Shown here: in pieces, positions 1 through 7,585 of the stretch
Layout: every line of letters starts with the position of its first letter
Numbering within the stretch: position 1 is the stretch's first letter
NCBI RefSeq assembly: GCF_900105725.1
Contig: NZ_FNLM01000034.1
Location: forward strand, 3,348,001 to 3,412,000
DNA from: Gordonia westfalica
GTDB taxonomy: Bacteria; Actinomycetota; Actinomycetes; Mycobacteriales; Mycobacteriaceae
Length of the DNA stretch: 64,000 nt
Reading direction: 5' to 3'
Notes under the pieces: model-generated
Database searches by the model: none
The model's input: the letters and a program-made list of their open reading frames with translations, nothing else
What the model was told of the DNA's origin: nothing
Made by a program: the position numbers and the translations under genes

Positions 1-1141
1 TCTCTTTGCGTCGGGCCCACAACGAACGGCCGAGTTGGGCAAGTTCGGCGAGTTCTTTCGGCACGCCGGTGTGGATGCGTTTGAGCAGCTTGTACATCGC
101 GATCTTCCCGTCACGCTTGTGCGGTTGGCCGTAGGCGTCAATCAGGTCTTGATAGACGGCGTAGGTGACCGCGACCGCCAGATGTTCCTCACGCGCTTCG
201 AGGCCGTTGGTGATGCGGGTCTTCTGCTTGTCGGTCAACAAGCCGATTCGGGTGAGCAGAGGGCGGCGGATGCCGTAGAGCGGGTCCCCGGTGCGGCCGC
301 GGTGTCCGCACGTATCCTGTTGCACGCGTTGACGACACACCGTGAGCTTGTCTGCGGCCAAGTGCACCACATGAAACGGATCCATCACCGCACGCGCCTT
401 GTCCAGGGTTTCAGCGGTCGCGGTGCGATACCCGGCGAACCCGTCCATGGTGACGACCTTGATCCGGTCACGAAATGCAGGATCGCGCGCGGTCAGCCAA
501 TCCTTCAACGCGGCTTTGGAGCGGCCGGCGACCATGTCCAGCAAGCGTGCCGGGCCGGTACCATCGACGATCGGTGTCAGGTCGACGAGCACGGTCACGA
601 AACTCGAATCCCCCTTGCCGCGAACGTGTTTCCACTTGTGCTCATCGACCCCAAGGACCCGCACACCGTCCAGGCGGGCCGGTGCGGACGCCAGCATGCG
701 GGCCTCCTCGAGTGCGAGCGTGTTGACGGTGTTCCAACCCAACCCGACCGCCGCGGCGACCGCCTTGACCGACATCTTGTCGACGATCATCGCCCGCAGA
801 ATCCACGTGGTGGTGCGGCGGGTGACGTGGGCCCGTGGCGCCACGATGGTCGAGATGTCGGCACGAAAGATCGTGGTGGCACAGTCCGGGTTCTGGCACA
901 GGTGGCGCGGCACCGCGATATGCAGCCGAGTCGGATGCCCCACGATCGGCAGATCAGCGACCTCACGATCGATGTGGTCACGCAGCCGACCCGGCTGTCC
1001 GCATCCGGGACATGTGTTCTTCGGTTCCAGGACCTGGCAGAACACGTGGGTGCGGTCCTCGCCGTCGAGGGCGGCACCGGTGATCGTCACCCCGAGCTCG
1101 ATGGTGCGGCAGATGGTGTCGGCAATAGCGCTACGCTGCAA
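1..1141 (-). CDS. ISL3-family transposase (C-terminus outside window)
   Basis: This is a DDE transposase that would mobilise its own element. The N-terminal part has a zinc-finger-like segment with CPGCG and CQNPDC pairs. A helix-turn-helix region follows (AVAAAVGLGWNTVNTL), then the catalytic core: VLGVDEHKWKH, VTMDGFAGYR and a C-terminal LLKRIHTGVP segment typical of the ISL3 group. I chose the TTG at 1141 because no ATG lies in frame before the family N-terminus (ADTICRTIELGVT). About 380 residues are visible against a usual 400-440, so only the C-terminal tail is missing. No frameshift is seen in the visible part. Confidence 0.85.
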   Translation of the reverse strand, partial: MQRSAIADTICRTIELGVTITGAALDGEDRTHVFCQVLEPKNTCPGCGQPGRLRDHIDREVADLPIVGHPTRLHIAVPRHLCQNPDCATTIFRADISTIVAPRAHVTRRTTTWILRAMIVDKMSVKAVAAAVGLGWNTVNTLALEEARMLASAPARLDGVRVLGVDEHKWKHVRGKGDSSFVTVLVDLTPIVDGTGPARLLDMVAGRSKAALKDWLTARDPAFRDRIKVVTMDGFAGYRTATAETLDKARAVMDPFHVVHLAADKLTVCRQRVQQDTCGHRGRTGDPLYGIRRPLLTRIGLLTDKQKTRITNGLEAREEHLAVAVTYAVYQDLIDAYGQPHKRDGKIAMYKLLKRIHTGVPKELAELAQLGRSLWARRKE

Positions 1142-1306
1142 CGTGGGTCCTGTTGGTGTCCGGGTGGGTGTGTGAGAGCTTTCATCCTCACACCACAGGA
1201 CCCGCCTATATCTCCAGGCTCACCGCCCACACCCCGCGATCTTGCTCACCCCTACATCTTGTGGTCGCAAGAACCTGTTCCACGCACCGTCAATCAGGAA
1301 GAGCCC
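1..1306 (-). mobile_element. ISL3-family insertion sequence, truncated by the window edge
   Basis: The element carries the transposase at 1-1141 plus about 165 bp of non-coding end. Read on the minus strand, the outer end is probably near 1306, where the sequence begins GGGCTCTTCCTGATTGACGG; ISL3 family ends commonly start GGCTCTT. The other end lies beyond the window, so the inverted repeat cannot be compared and the boundary is an estimate. It abuts the 3' end of the substrate-binding protein gene, whose stop codon is at 1323, without disrupting it. Confidence 0.7.
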
Positions 1307-1322
1307 GTTTCGCTCGGCAGGA

Positions 1323-2294
1323 TCAGTTCGTCGCGGCGGCGAAGCTCGGCTTGAGCAGGTCCAGCACGTACGGCACCGAGTTCGGCGACGGCGCGTTGAG
1401 ACCGGTGATCTGCGACTGGGTCATGAAGGTGACCGCATTGTTCTTGACGGCCTTCAGATTCTTGTAACCCGGGAGCTTGCGGAGGGTTTCCGCCTGCTCC
1501 GGCGTCGCGGTGGCGACCACGAGCACGTCTGCGTCGAGCATCGGGATGTTCTCGGTGCTCAGCCCAAAGCGCGGGTTCCTGGTGCGCGCGTACTCGGCGA
1601 CCAGCTTCGGTGCCATCTCCATCTTCAGCTCGGTGAACAGCTTGGCCGCACCGTCGTTCGGGTCGCCGAGGACCGACAACTGGTCGTTGCCGTACATGAA
1701 GGCCAGCGCGTAGGTCTTGCCCGCGAGTCCCGGGAACTCTTCGCCCACGGCGGCGATCTTCGCGTTGGTGTCGTCGATGATCTCGGTGGCCTTGTCCGGC
1801 TGGTGCAGGACGGTGCCCATGACGGTGACCATGTCCTCCCAGGGATCGATCTCCTGGCCGCTGATCGAGTTGACCGTCGGCGCGAGCTTGGCGATCTGCT
1901 CGAATTCCGGGCTGTTGGAAGCGAATCCGGGGGCGAAGATCAGATCGGGATCGAGCTTGGCGATGGTCGTCGCGTCGTCGCCCTTGGTCGGGTCGATGAA
2001 CGTCGAGTCGGCGAGCTTCTGGCCGTACCAGGGCTGCAGTTCGCCGGTCGCGGACTTGGAGTAGTCGTAGTAGCCGACCGGGGTCACGCCGAACGAGAGC
2101 GCCACGTCGGTCCACTGGTCGCCCAGCGTCACGATGCGCTTCGGCGTCTCCGGGATGGTGACCGATCGACCGTCGGGCAGGTTCAGCTGCACCGAACCAC
2201 CGGTTAACTCATCCGAACTCGAGCATCCGGCGAGAAGGCCGGCGGACATGAGCACACCCGCGAGGAGCGCACCCAGACGAAGTCGTGTTTTCAC
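1323..2294 (-). CDS. Iron-siderophore ABC transporter substrate-binding lipoprotein (FecB/FepB-like)
   Basis: This is the extracytoplasmic receptor of a ferric-siderophore ABC importer, 323 residues, normal for the family. It starts with a lipoprotein signal ending in the lipobox LLAGC, so it should be anchored to the outer face of the membrane. The body has periplasmic-binding-protein (TroA/FecB) features: SVTIPETPKRIVTLGDQWTD near the start, LDPDLIFAPGF, and a C-terminal VPYVLDLLKP segment. The GTG start is supported by GGAGA seven bases upstream. It lies 25 bp downstream of the MTB12-like gene, in an apparent two-gene unit behind the IdeR-like box at 3240. No cognate permease or ATPase is adjacent. 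The receptor role is from family knowledge; the ligand is inferred from the salicylate siderophore genes next door. Confidence 0.85.
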   Translation of the reverse strand: MKTRLRLGALLAGVLMSAGLLAGCSSSDELTGGSVQLNLPDGRSVTIPETPKRIVTLGDQWTDVALSFGVTPVGYYDYSKSATGELQPWYGQKLADSTFIDPTKGDDATTIAKLDPDLIFAPGFASNSPEFEQIAKLAPTVNSISGQEIDPWEDMVTVMGTVLHQPDKATEIIDDTNAKIAAVGEEFPGLAGKTYALAFMYGNDQLSVLGDPNDGAAKLFTELKMEMAPKLVAEYARTRNPRFGLSTENIPMLDADVLVVATATPEQAETLRKLPGYKNLKAVKNNAVTFMTQSQITGLNAPSPNSVPYVLDLLKPSFAAATN

Positions 2295-2319
2295 GTCAGT
2301 TCTCCAGAACGGTCGGGTG

Positions 2320-3132
2320 TCAGAGCGAGCAGGGCAGCAGGACGAAGCTGGCGATGAGGCAGACGCTGGCGTTCGACAGCTTCCACTTGTCGCCGCTCCA
2401 GACCCAGGTCATGGCACGGTTCTGGCTACCCCGGCCGACGACGCTGATCTGCAGCGGGGCCGTCATCTTGTTGCCGCTGATCTGCACCGGACCGACCATC
2501 TGGTAGCTGAGGCCGACGTTGCCGTACGTGGTGATCGCGGTGGCGACCGCGTCGATCTGACGCAGCGCGCGCTCGCCGCCCTCGAGTTCGGCGGCCCGGG
2601 CGGCACGGTTGCCACGCGAGTTCATGACCGTCTTGACCTTGGTGTTGAGCTGGCCGGGGGTGAGGGCCGTCGGGGCCGCTGCGGCCTGCTGCTGCGTGGG
2701 AGCCGCGGAGGTGCCCGGGGCGGGAGCCGGTGCGGGTGCCGCGGCATCGGGGCCCGCTCCCACCGTTCCACCGCTCTCCGGCACGTTCTCGGTGGCCGCG
2801 GGTGCGGGCGCTGCCGCAGGAGCGGGCTGTCCGGGCGCGGCGGCCGGCGGCTGATTGGCCGCCGGACCGACCAGGCCCTGCTGCTGGGGCGTCTGCGCAG
2901 AACCGAGGTTCACGACGGTCGGCTGTGCCGCGTTGGCCGAATCGTTGCGTTCGCCGACCATGAGGCCGACCACGCCGATCGTGACGATGATCGCCGAGAT
3001 CACCGCCGCAACACCTGCCGATGCCAGCACGGTCGGGATGTTGACCCCGCCCGAGCGCTTCTCCGAACCCGTCTCCGGTTCGTGGGTCTCACCCACGTAC
3101 CCCGGGTCCTGGTAGCCGACATCGTTCTGCAT
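2320..3132 (-). CDS. Membrane-anchored MTB12-like (low-molecular-weight antigen) protein
   Basis: The protein has 270 residues. A charged cytoplasmic N-terminus of about 33 residues precedes one membrane segment (about 34-58, VLASAGVAAVISAIIVTIGV). An Ala/Pro-rich linker follows to about residue 155. The C-terminal domain (from LTPGQLNTKVKTVMNSRGNR to KWKLSNASVCLIASFV) resembles the secreted mycobacterial antigen MTB12/CFP2 family, which has an NTF2-like fold. Two C-terminal cysteines could pair. The ATG has GGAGAA upstream. It sits downstream of an IdeR-like box and upstream of the siderophore-binding lipoprotein, so a role in iron-starved envelope function is plausible but unproven. Family assignment is by sequence resemblance only. 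Confidence 0.7.
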   Translation of the reverse strand: MQNDVGYQDPGYVGETHEPETGSEKRSGGVNIPTVLASAGVAAVISAIIVTIGVVGLMVGERNDSANAAQPTVVNLGSAQTPQQQGLVGPAANQPPAAAPGQPAPAAAPAPAATENVPESGGTVGAGPDAAAPAPAPAPGTSAAPTQQQAAAAPTALTPGQLNTKVKTVMNSRGNRAARAAELEGGERALRQIDAVATAITTYGNVGLSYQMVGPVQISGNKMTAPLQISVVGRGSQNRAMTWVWSGDKWKLSNASVCLIASFVLLPCSL

Positions 3133-3239
3133 GGTGTTCTCCGTGTTTTCTTCTGTGTTTCGTGTTCACTTGTCGAACGTGGTCCTCGCCTGACGGACGT
3201 TCGCCACGTACTGCATCGTTCGCGGTCTCGAACCAGTTA

Positions 3240-3258
3240 CTAGGCAAGCCTAAGCTTG
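3240..3258 (-). promoter_or_regulatory. IdeR/DtxR-like iron box upstream of the MTB12-like/fecB unit
   Basis: CTAGGCAAGCCTAAGCTTG matches the 19-bp DtxR/IdeR consensus TWAGGTTAGSCTWACCTWA at about 14 positions. It lies 108 bp before the start of the MTB12-like gene and immediately after the acyltransferase stop codon. It probably represses the downstream pair when iron is plentiful. Confidence 0.6.
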
Positions 3259-3266
3259 CATCGAGC

Positions 3267-4571
3267 TCATGCCGACGGTAGGGCCTCGTTGAGCACCTTG
3301 TCGAATGTCGCGACGAACTTGTCCGCGTATCCGGGGAGCGCCGCGGCATCGGTGACGATGCCGAACGTCGTGGTGGTGCCGAGGATGAGGATCGTCACCG
3401 AGAACGAGTAACCGGCCAGCGGCGACAGCGGGGTGAGGCCGACGATCGGCTTGCCCAGCACCGACCGCACCCGAGAGAAGCCCGGGTTGATCCCGATGTG
3501 GATGTCCGGGTGCATGTGTCCCATGGAGGCGTTCACGATCGCCCGCTGCAGGCCCCAGAGAGGCGCACGCGGCAGGTCGTCGGCTGCGGCCAGATAGAGC
3601 TCGGGCCGCCGCTCGGCGATGGTCTTCAGTTCACCCCGCGCGCGTTCGATCTGCTGCGACAAGTCGGTCTCGTTGCCGGGCAGGTTGAGCAGGGCCACGG
3701 ACACGGCGTTGCCGGTGTGGCGGAACTCCTCGTCGAGGGTCACCGGGAGGGTCACGCGCAGGACGTCGGCCTGCGGCGCTGCCGGCGGGTCGATGCTGAG
3801 CGCGCGGCCGATGGCCCCGAGGACGAACTCGTGCACGCTGGAGCCGTTGGCCTTCGCCGCCTTGCGGAGCGTGCGGGTAGACGTGCTGAACAGCGCGTGT
3901 TCGCGGCGTCCCGACTTCGTCAGGCTCGGCCAGGCGCGCTTCTTGCCACCACCGGCGGCGTGCTGTTCGTTGAACGCCGCCTTGGCCTCGCCCAGCTTCT
4001 CCGGGTCGATGCCGCTGATGTGGAACCGGGGGCTCGTCGCGAAACGCTCGAACTCGGCGAGATCCTCGGGCTCCCCGTCGGCGAGGAGCGCCGCGAAGGC
4101 CGCACCGGCGATGCCGTCGGAGATGCTGTGGTGCACCCGGAGCAGCACCCACTGGCCGACACCCTCGGCACCTGCCGACGGCGTGAACAGGGTGATGTCC
4201 CAGAACGGCCGCGGCCGCGGCAACGGCGTCTCCAGGAGCTTGGAGACACGACGCTGCAGGTGGTCACGGTCGGTGAAGCCCAGCTCCGAGACGTGTTCGC
4301 CCGCGTCCCAGTTCTCGTCGGCGAGAACAACCTCGGGCTTTCGCCACCGGCCGTTCTTGACGCCGAGTCGGAAGATCTCGAACAGCCGGCCCCGCTCCCG
4401 GACCCGCGCCCGAACCTCGTCTACGCCGAGAAGCGTTCCTTGCGTGTCGATCTCGAGGAACATCGACCAGTGCATGGGCCGGCTGTCGGTGTCCATGTGC
4501 AGGTAGGTGTGGTCGGGGGGTGCCAGTTCGGTGACGCGCGCGTCTGCCGGGGAAGTGACTGGGCTGTTCAT
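3267..4571 (-). CDS. WS/DGAT-family acyltransferase in the siderophore operon
   Basis: The 434-residue protein belongs to the wax ester synthase/diacylglycerol acyltransferase family. The catalytic HHxxxDG motif is present as HHSISDG at about residues 147-153. The C-terminal half carries NASMGHMHPDIHIGINPGFS and SPLAGYSFSVTILI, typical of the WES domain. Members transfer an acyl chain from CoA (or a carrier) to an alcohol or amine. I chose the ATG at 4571 just downstream of the acyl-CoA dehydrogenase stop, 23 bp away. It is the fourth gene of a unit with mbtI, an ACP and an acyl-CoA dehydrogenase. That suggests it loads or transfers the fatty acyl tail of a mycobactin-like siderophore, a job done by the unrelated MbtK in mycobacteria. 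This role is inference; storage-lipid synthesis is the alternative. Confidence 0.8.
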   Translation of the reverse strand: MNSPVTSPADARVTELAPPDHTYLHMDTDSRPMHWSMFLEIDTQGTLLGVDEVRARVRERGRLFEIFRLGVKNGRWRKPEVVLADENWDAGEHVSELGFTDRDHLQRRVSKLLETPLPRPRPFWDITLFTPSAGAEGVGQWVLLRVHHSISDGIAGAAFAALLADGEPEDLAEFERFATSPRFHISGIDPEKLGEAKAAFNEQHAAGGGKKRAWPSLTKSGRREHALFSTSTRTLRKAAKANGSSVHEFVLGAIGRALSIDPPAAPQADVLRVTLPVTLDEEFRHTGNAVSVALLNLPGNETDLSQQIERARGELKTIAERRPELYLAAADDLPRAPLWGLQRAIVNASMGHMHPDIHIGINPGFSRVRSVLGKPIVGLTPLSPLAGYSFSVTILILGTTTTFGIVTDAAALPGYADKFVATFDKVLNEALPSA

Positions 4572-4594
4572 ATGACCGCCTGGATGAGGGACGC

Positions 4595-5761
4595 TCAGGG
4601 CGTCGGGTTGTCGGAACCGGAAGAGAATTGCTGGTAACGCCGGGTGTCGGGTTTCATGGCCGCAGCGACCAATTCCCAGAGCACCTCGTCGGTACCGCCG
4701 CCGACGCGCGCGAGTTTCATGTCGCGCCACCAGCGTCCGATCGGGGTCTCGGTCTCGAGGTAGCCGATACCGCCGAAGATGTGCAGGCATTCCGAGGCGA
4801 CCTCTTCGCCCAGGTTCGCCGCGGTCGCCTTGAGAGCCGCGGCAGTCCGCAGGTTGATCTTGCCGCCGGCCGCGACACCCTCGAGCGAGTAGCTCAGCAC
4901 GTCGACGCGGGCCTGCAGATCCGCCACCCGCAGCCGGAGTGCCTGGTGGTCGTAGAGTTTCTTGCCGAACTGCGTGCGCTCCATCATGCGGGCGAGTGTC
5001 ACCCCGAGCATCACATCGCAGGCGGCCGCGATCTGAGCGGCGACCGAATACCGTTCGTGCGCAAGGCCCCAGCTGATGACGGCCAGACCCGTTCCCGGGC
5101 GCGCGATCAGCGCCTCCTCGGGGATCCAGGCGTCGATGGTGACCGGGGCGGTGTCGAGCGGTCCTGCGCCGAGTTTCTCGTACGGCACACCGACGCGGAC
5201 CTTGTCGATCGGCACGGCGGCCAGTGCGACGTTTCCGCCGGTGTCGGGGCCGTCCTCGACGCCGCGGCACACGACCAACATGTAGTCGGCGACCGGCGAG
5301 AGCGAGACGAACTTCTTGTGCCCCACGACCCGGTATCCGCCGTCCTCGGCGAAGATCCGCGTCTCGGAGTTCTGCAGATCGGACCCGCCCTGCTCCTCGG
5401 AAGCACCGATGCACAGGACGGCGTCGGTGGTCATCGCACGCTGCGCGAGGTCCTTCAGGAAGTCGTTGCGGCCGAAGCGACGGAGAATCGCGATCGCCGA
5501 ATCGTGCAGACTGACTCCGACGCCGATGGCAGCCGAACCCAGCGATCCGAGATGGCGGCCCAGAGCGAAGTGATCATGCAGATCGGTGTGCTTGCGATCA
5601 GCCCACTTCTGGGTGAAAACTCCTGCCTCACCGAGATGCTCGAGTAACGGACGAGGGAAGCGATGGTCCCTCTCGGCCTGCGCCGTCCACGCGGTGACCT
5701 GCTCGTCGAACGCGGCATCGAGCAATTCCGCGTACGTCTGCACTCCGGTGTCCACACCCAT
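4595..5761 (-). CDS. Acyl-CoA (acyl-ACP) dehydrogenase, MbtN/FadE14-like
   Basis: This is a flavin-dependent acyl-CoA dehydrogenase of 388 residues, family length. The N-terminal helical domain is followed by the FAD/substrate region ([19 protein letters not shown]) and the C-terminal helical domain ([47 protein letters not shown]-like [13 protein letters not shown]). It lies 14 bp from the ACP gene upstream and 23 bp from the acyltransferase downstream. By analogy with MbtN it would introduce the alpha,beta double bond into the ACP-bound chain destined for the siderophore. The specific substrate is inferred from context; the enzyme class is clear. Confidence 0.82.
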   Translation of the reverse strand: MGVDTGVQTYAELLDAAFDEQVTAWTAQAERDHRFPRPLLEHLGEAGVFTQKWADRKHTDLHDHFALGRHLGSLGSAAIGVGVSLHDSAIAILRRFGRNDFLKDLAQRAMTTDAVLCIGASEEQGGSDLQNSETRIFAEDGGYRVVGHKKFVSLSPVADYMLVVCRGVEDGPDTGGNVALAAVPIDKVRVGVPYEKLGAGPLDTAPVTIDAWIPEEALIARPGTGLAVISWGLAHERYSVAAQIAAACDVMLGVTLARMMERTQFGKKLYDHQALRLRVADLQARVDVLSYSLEGVAAGGKINLRTAAALKATAANLGEEVASECLHIFGGIGYLETETPIGRWWRDMKLARVGGGTDEVLWELVAAAMKPDTRRYQQFSSGSDNPTP

Positions 5762-5775
5762 CCCCCCGTAGCCCC

Positions 5776-6024
5776 TCAGACCGCGGTTCCGGCCTTCGCG
5801 CGGACCAGGTCTTCGAGGTCGCCGACCGTCTTGGACTCGAACAGTTCACGCTCGGTGAGCTTCACGCCCAACCGCTCTTCGATCGCCACGACGCCGATCG
5901 CGAACGCGACCGAATCGAGACCCAGGTCGTCGATCAGCCTCGACTCACGGGTGACGTCGCCGAGAGCGAGGTCGAGGTCCTCCTCGAGGATGCCGCGCAG
6001 CGCTTCGGTGATGTTGTCGGACAT
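5776..6024 (-). CDS. Acyl carrier protein (MbtL-like)
   Basis: The 82-residue acyl carrier protein has the phosphopantetheine attachment motif LGLDSVAF, with Ser38 as the modified residue. It is acidic, with the expected four-helix layout ending [11 protein letters not shown] chose the ATG at 6024 ([11 protein letters not shown]) because it begins the conserved first helix and is preceded by AGGAGT. It sits between the salicylate synthase and acyl-CoA dehydrogenase genes on the same strand. That matches the use of a dedicated ACP (MbtL) to carry the lipid tail in mycobactin synthesis. A stand-alone peptidyl/aryl carrier role is less likely because the neighbours are fatty-acyl enzymes. Confidence 0.85.
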   Translation of the reverse strand: MSDNITEALRGILEEDLDLALGDVTRESRLIDDLGLDSVAFAIGVVAIEERLGVKLTERELFESKTVGDLEDLVRAKAGTAV

Positions 6025-6071
6025 GTGGTGACTCCTGTGATGAAGGGTGATGGGTTGAACGTAACCGGTGG

Positions 6072-7442
6072 TCAGCGGGGGATCACATACGGGGCGACGC
6101 TGCCGAGTTTCTCGCACGTCTCCTCGAACTCGCGGTCGGGAGTCGACTGCGCAACGATGCCTGCACCCGCCCGCAGCCATGCCCTGTCTCCCGACGAGAA
6201 GACGGTGCGCAGTGCGAGCGTCGCCTCGAGCTCCCCCGACGACGACGCGACGAGGACGGCACCGGAATACGGGCCGCGACGCCGGGATTCGAGCCGGTCG
6301 ATGGCCTCGACGGCCGCGGACTTGGGGACTCCCGAGGCGGTGATCGACGGGAATACGACTTCGAGTGCACGCCAGGGACTCTCATCGTCGGCGAGGGTGC
6401 CTTTCACCGTCGAGGCCAGGTGCTGGACGCTGCCGCGCTCACGTACCTCCATGAACGCGCTGACCGCGGTCGTCTCCGCGGCCGAGATCGAGGCGATCTC
6501 GTCGTAGCAGGCGCGCACCGACATCGCATGCTCGGCGACTTCTTTGGCGTCGGCGAGGAGTTCGGCACGGGCGGCCGCGTCGTGATCGGCAGAGATCCCG
6601 AACGCCCTTGTACCGGCGAGGGGTTCGGTGACCACGGTCCGGTCGTCGTGAACCGCGACCACGAGCTCGGGACTGAACCCGGCGGCCGCGAGATCGCCGA
6701 GCGACAGCAGAAACGAACGGGCCGGGGTGTTGTCGGCTCGCCCCCGGGCGTAGGTGGCGGCGATGTCGACCGGGAACGGGATGTCGACCGCGCGGGAGAG
6801 AATGACCTTCTGATAGCGACCCGCGGCGATCTCGCCGACGGCGGTGGCGACACGACTGCGGTAGTCCTCGGTGTCGACTCGCACATCGACGGGACGTGAT
6901 TCACCGGGAGCGCCTGCCGTGGAAGCGATCTCGAGGAGGAGGCGCGCACGTTCGGGATCGGCGGTGCCGGTGTCCACACCGTCCGCGCCGACGAAGGCCT
7001 CGAACTCCGGGACGATCAGGTGCGCGAGCACCGTGTCGTCGGGAACACGGTCGAAAATGCCGTGGTAGGGCGCGCAGAAGTCGAAGCCGACCCAGCCGTA
7101 GAGGCGCCAGTCGTCGATCGACAGCGACGCCGTCGCCGCGGCCAGGGCATCCGCGGGGTCACCGTGCCACGCGGCGACCGTCCGACTCCCCCGGTCGTCG
7201 ACGATGATCTCGCCGCGCGTGACCACGACTCGCGCGCGGACTCCCGCCGCGAAGGTCCAGCGCCGATTGCGCTCGTAGACGACGTGGTCGCCGAACTCTC
7301 CCGAGCCCGCCCACGCTGCCGTGATCTCGGCAGCCACAGCCTCGCTGAACGGCGTCGCCGGAGTGATCAGGCGCTCGAACCCCTCGAGGCCGAGCGCCGC
7401 AGCATTGAGCTTCGAGGTCGGCGAATCGGTCGTCAGCGACAT
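6072..7442 (-). CDS. mbtI: Salicylate synthase (MbtI/Irp9 type)
   Basis: This chorismate-utilising enzyme converts chorismate through isochorismate to salicylate. It is 456 residues, close to MbtI (450). Diagnostic stretches include EIAAGRYQKVILSRAVDIPF, DNTPARSFLLSLG, VTEPLAGTRAFG, VRERGSVQHLASTVKG, ASGVPKSAAVEAIDRL and GPYSGAV, ending WLRAGAGIV and EREFEETCEKLG-type residues. The close match to MbtI rather than EntC/DhbC, and the absence of dihydroxybenzoate genes, favour salicylate as product. The ATG at 7442 has GGAGG eight bases upstream. It is the first gene of a four-gene unit facing away from mbtA, with two IdeR-like boxes between them, so iron repression is expected. Confidence 0.9.
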   Translation of the reverse strand: MSLTTDSPTSKLNAAALGLEGFERLITPATPFSEAVAAEITAAWAGSGEFGDHVVYERNRRWTFAAGVRARVVVTRGEIIVDDRGSRTVAAWHGDPADALAAATASLSIDDWRLYGWVGFDFCAPYHGIFDRVPDDTVLAHLIVPEFEAFVGADGVDTGTADPERARLLLEIASTAGAPGESRPVDVRVDTEDYRSRVATAVGEIAAGRYQKVILSRAVDIPFPVDIAATYARGRADNTPARSFLLSLGDLAAAGFSPELVVAVHDDRTVVTEPLAGTRAFGISADHDAAARAELLADAKEVAEHAMSVRACYDEIASISAAETTAVSAFMEVRERGSVQHLASTVKGTLADDESPWRALEVVFPSITASGVPKSAAVEAIDRLESRRRGPYSGAVLVASSSGELEATLALRTVFSSGDRAWLRAGAGIVAQSTPDREFEETCEKLGSVAPYVIPR

Positions 7443-7490
7443 GTCCTTGTCCTCCGGTCGTGGGCGGCAGCACCAGTGATCCTAGGGATA

Positions 7491-7509
7491 TTAGGACAGC
7501 CTAAGCAAA
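7491..7509. promoter_or_regulatory. IdeR/DtxR-like iron box, mbtI side of the divergent promoter region
   Basis: TTAGGACAGCCTAAGCAAA matches the IdeR consensus at about 14-15 of 19 positions, including both TTAGG and CTAA cores. It is 49 bp upstream of the mbtI start. Confidence 0.65.
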
Positions 7510-7556
7510 CAATTCCTCGCGGTCGATGGCGCGCATCACACAACCCGACCGACCGG

Positions 7557-7575
7557 TAAGGTTACCCTATCCTGC
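7557..7575. promoter_or_regulatory. IdeR/DtxR-like iron box, mbtA side
   Basis: TAAGGTTACCCTATCCTGC matches the degenerate IdeR consensus at about 15 of 19 positions. It ends only 10 bp before the mbtA ATG at 7586. That leaves little room for a leader, so the box probably overlaps the -10 region and mbtA may be transcribed leaderless or nearly so. Confidence 0.6.
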
Positions 7576-7585
7576 CTGTGTTTGA

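Noticed and set aside
35..1354. A 439-codon plus-strand frame over the ISL3 transposase
   Set aside because: The minus strand encodes a recognisable ISL3 transposase with catalytic and zinc-finger motifs; the plus frame matches nothing.
3267..5414. A single 715-codon protein combining the acyltransferase with an upstream extension
   Set aside because: The first ~281 codons are an out-of-frame reading of the acyl-CoA dehydrogenase gene; the acyltransferase starts at 4571.
6072..7442. Isochorismate synthase of a catecholate (DHB) pathway
   Set aside because: The sequence follows MbtI closely, and there is no dhbA/entA or isochorismatase gene next to it.
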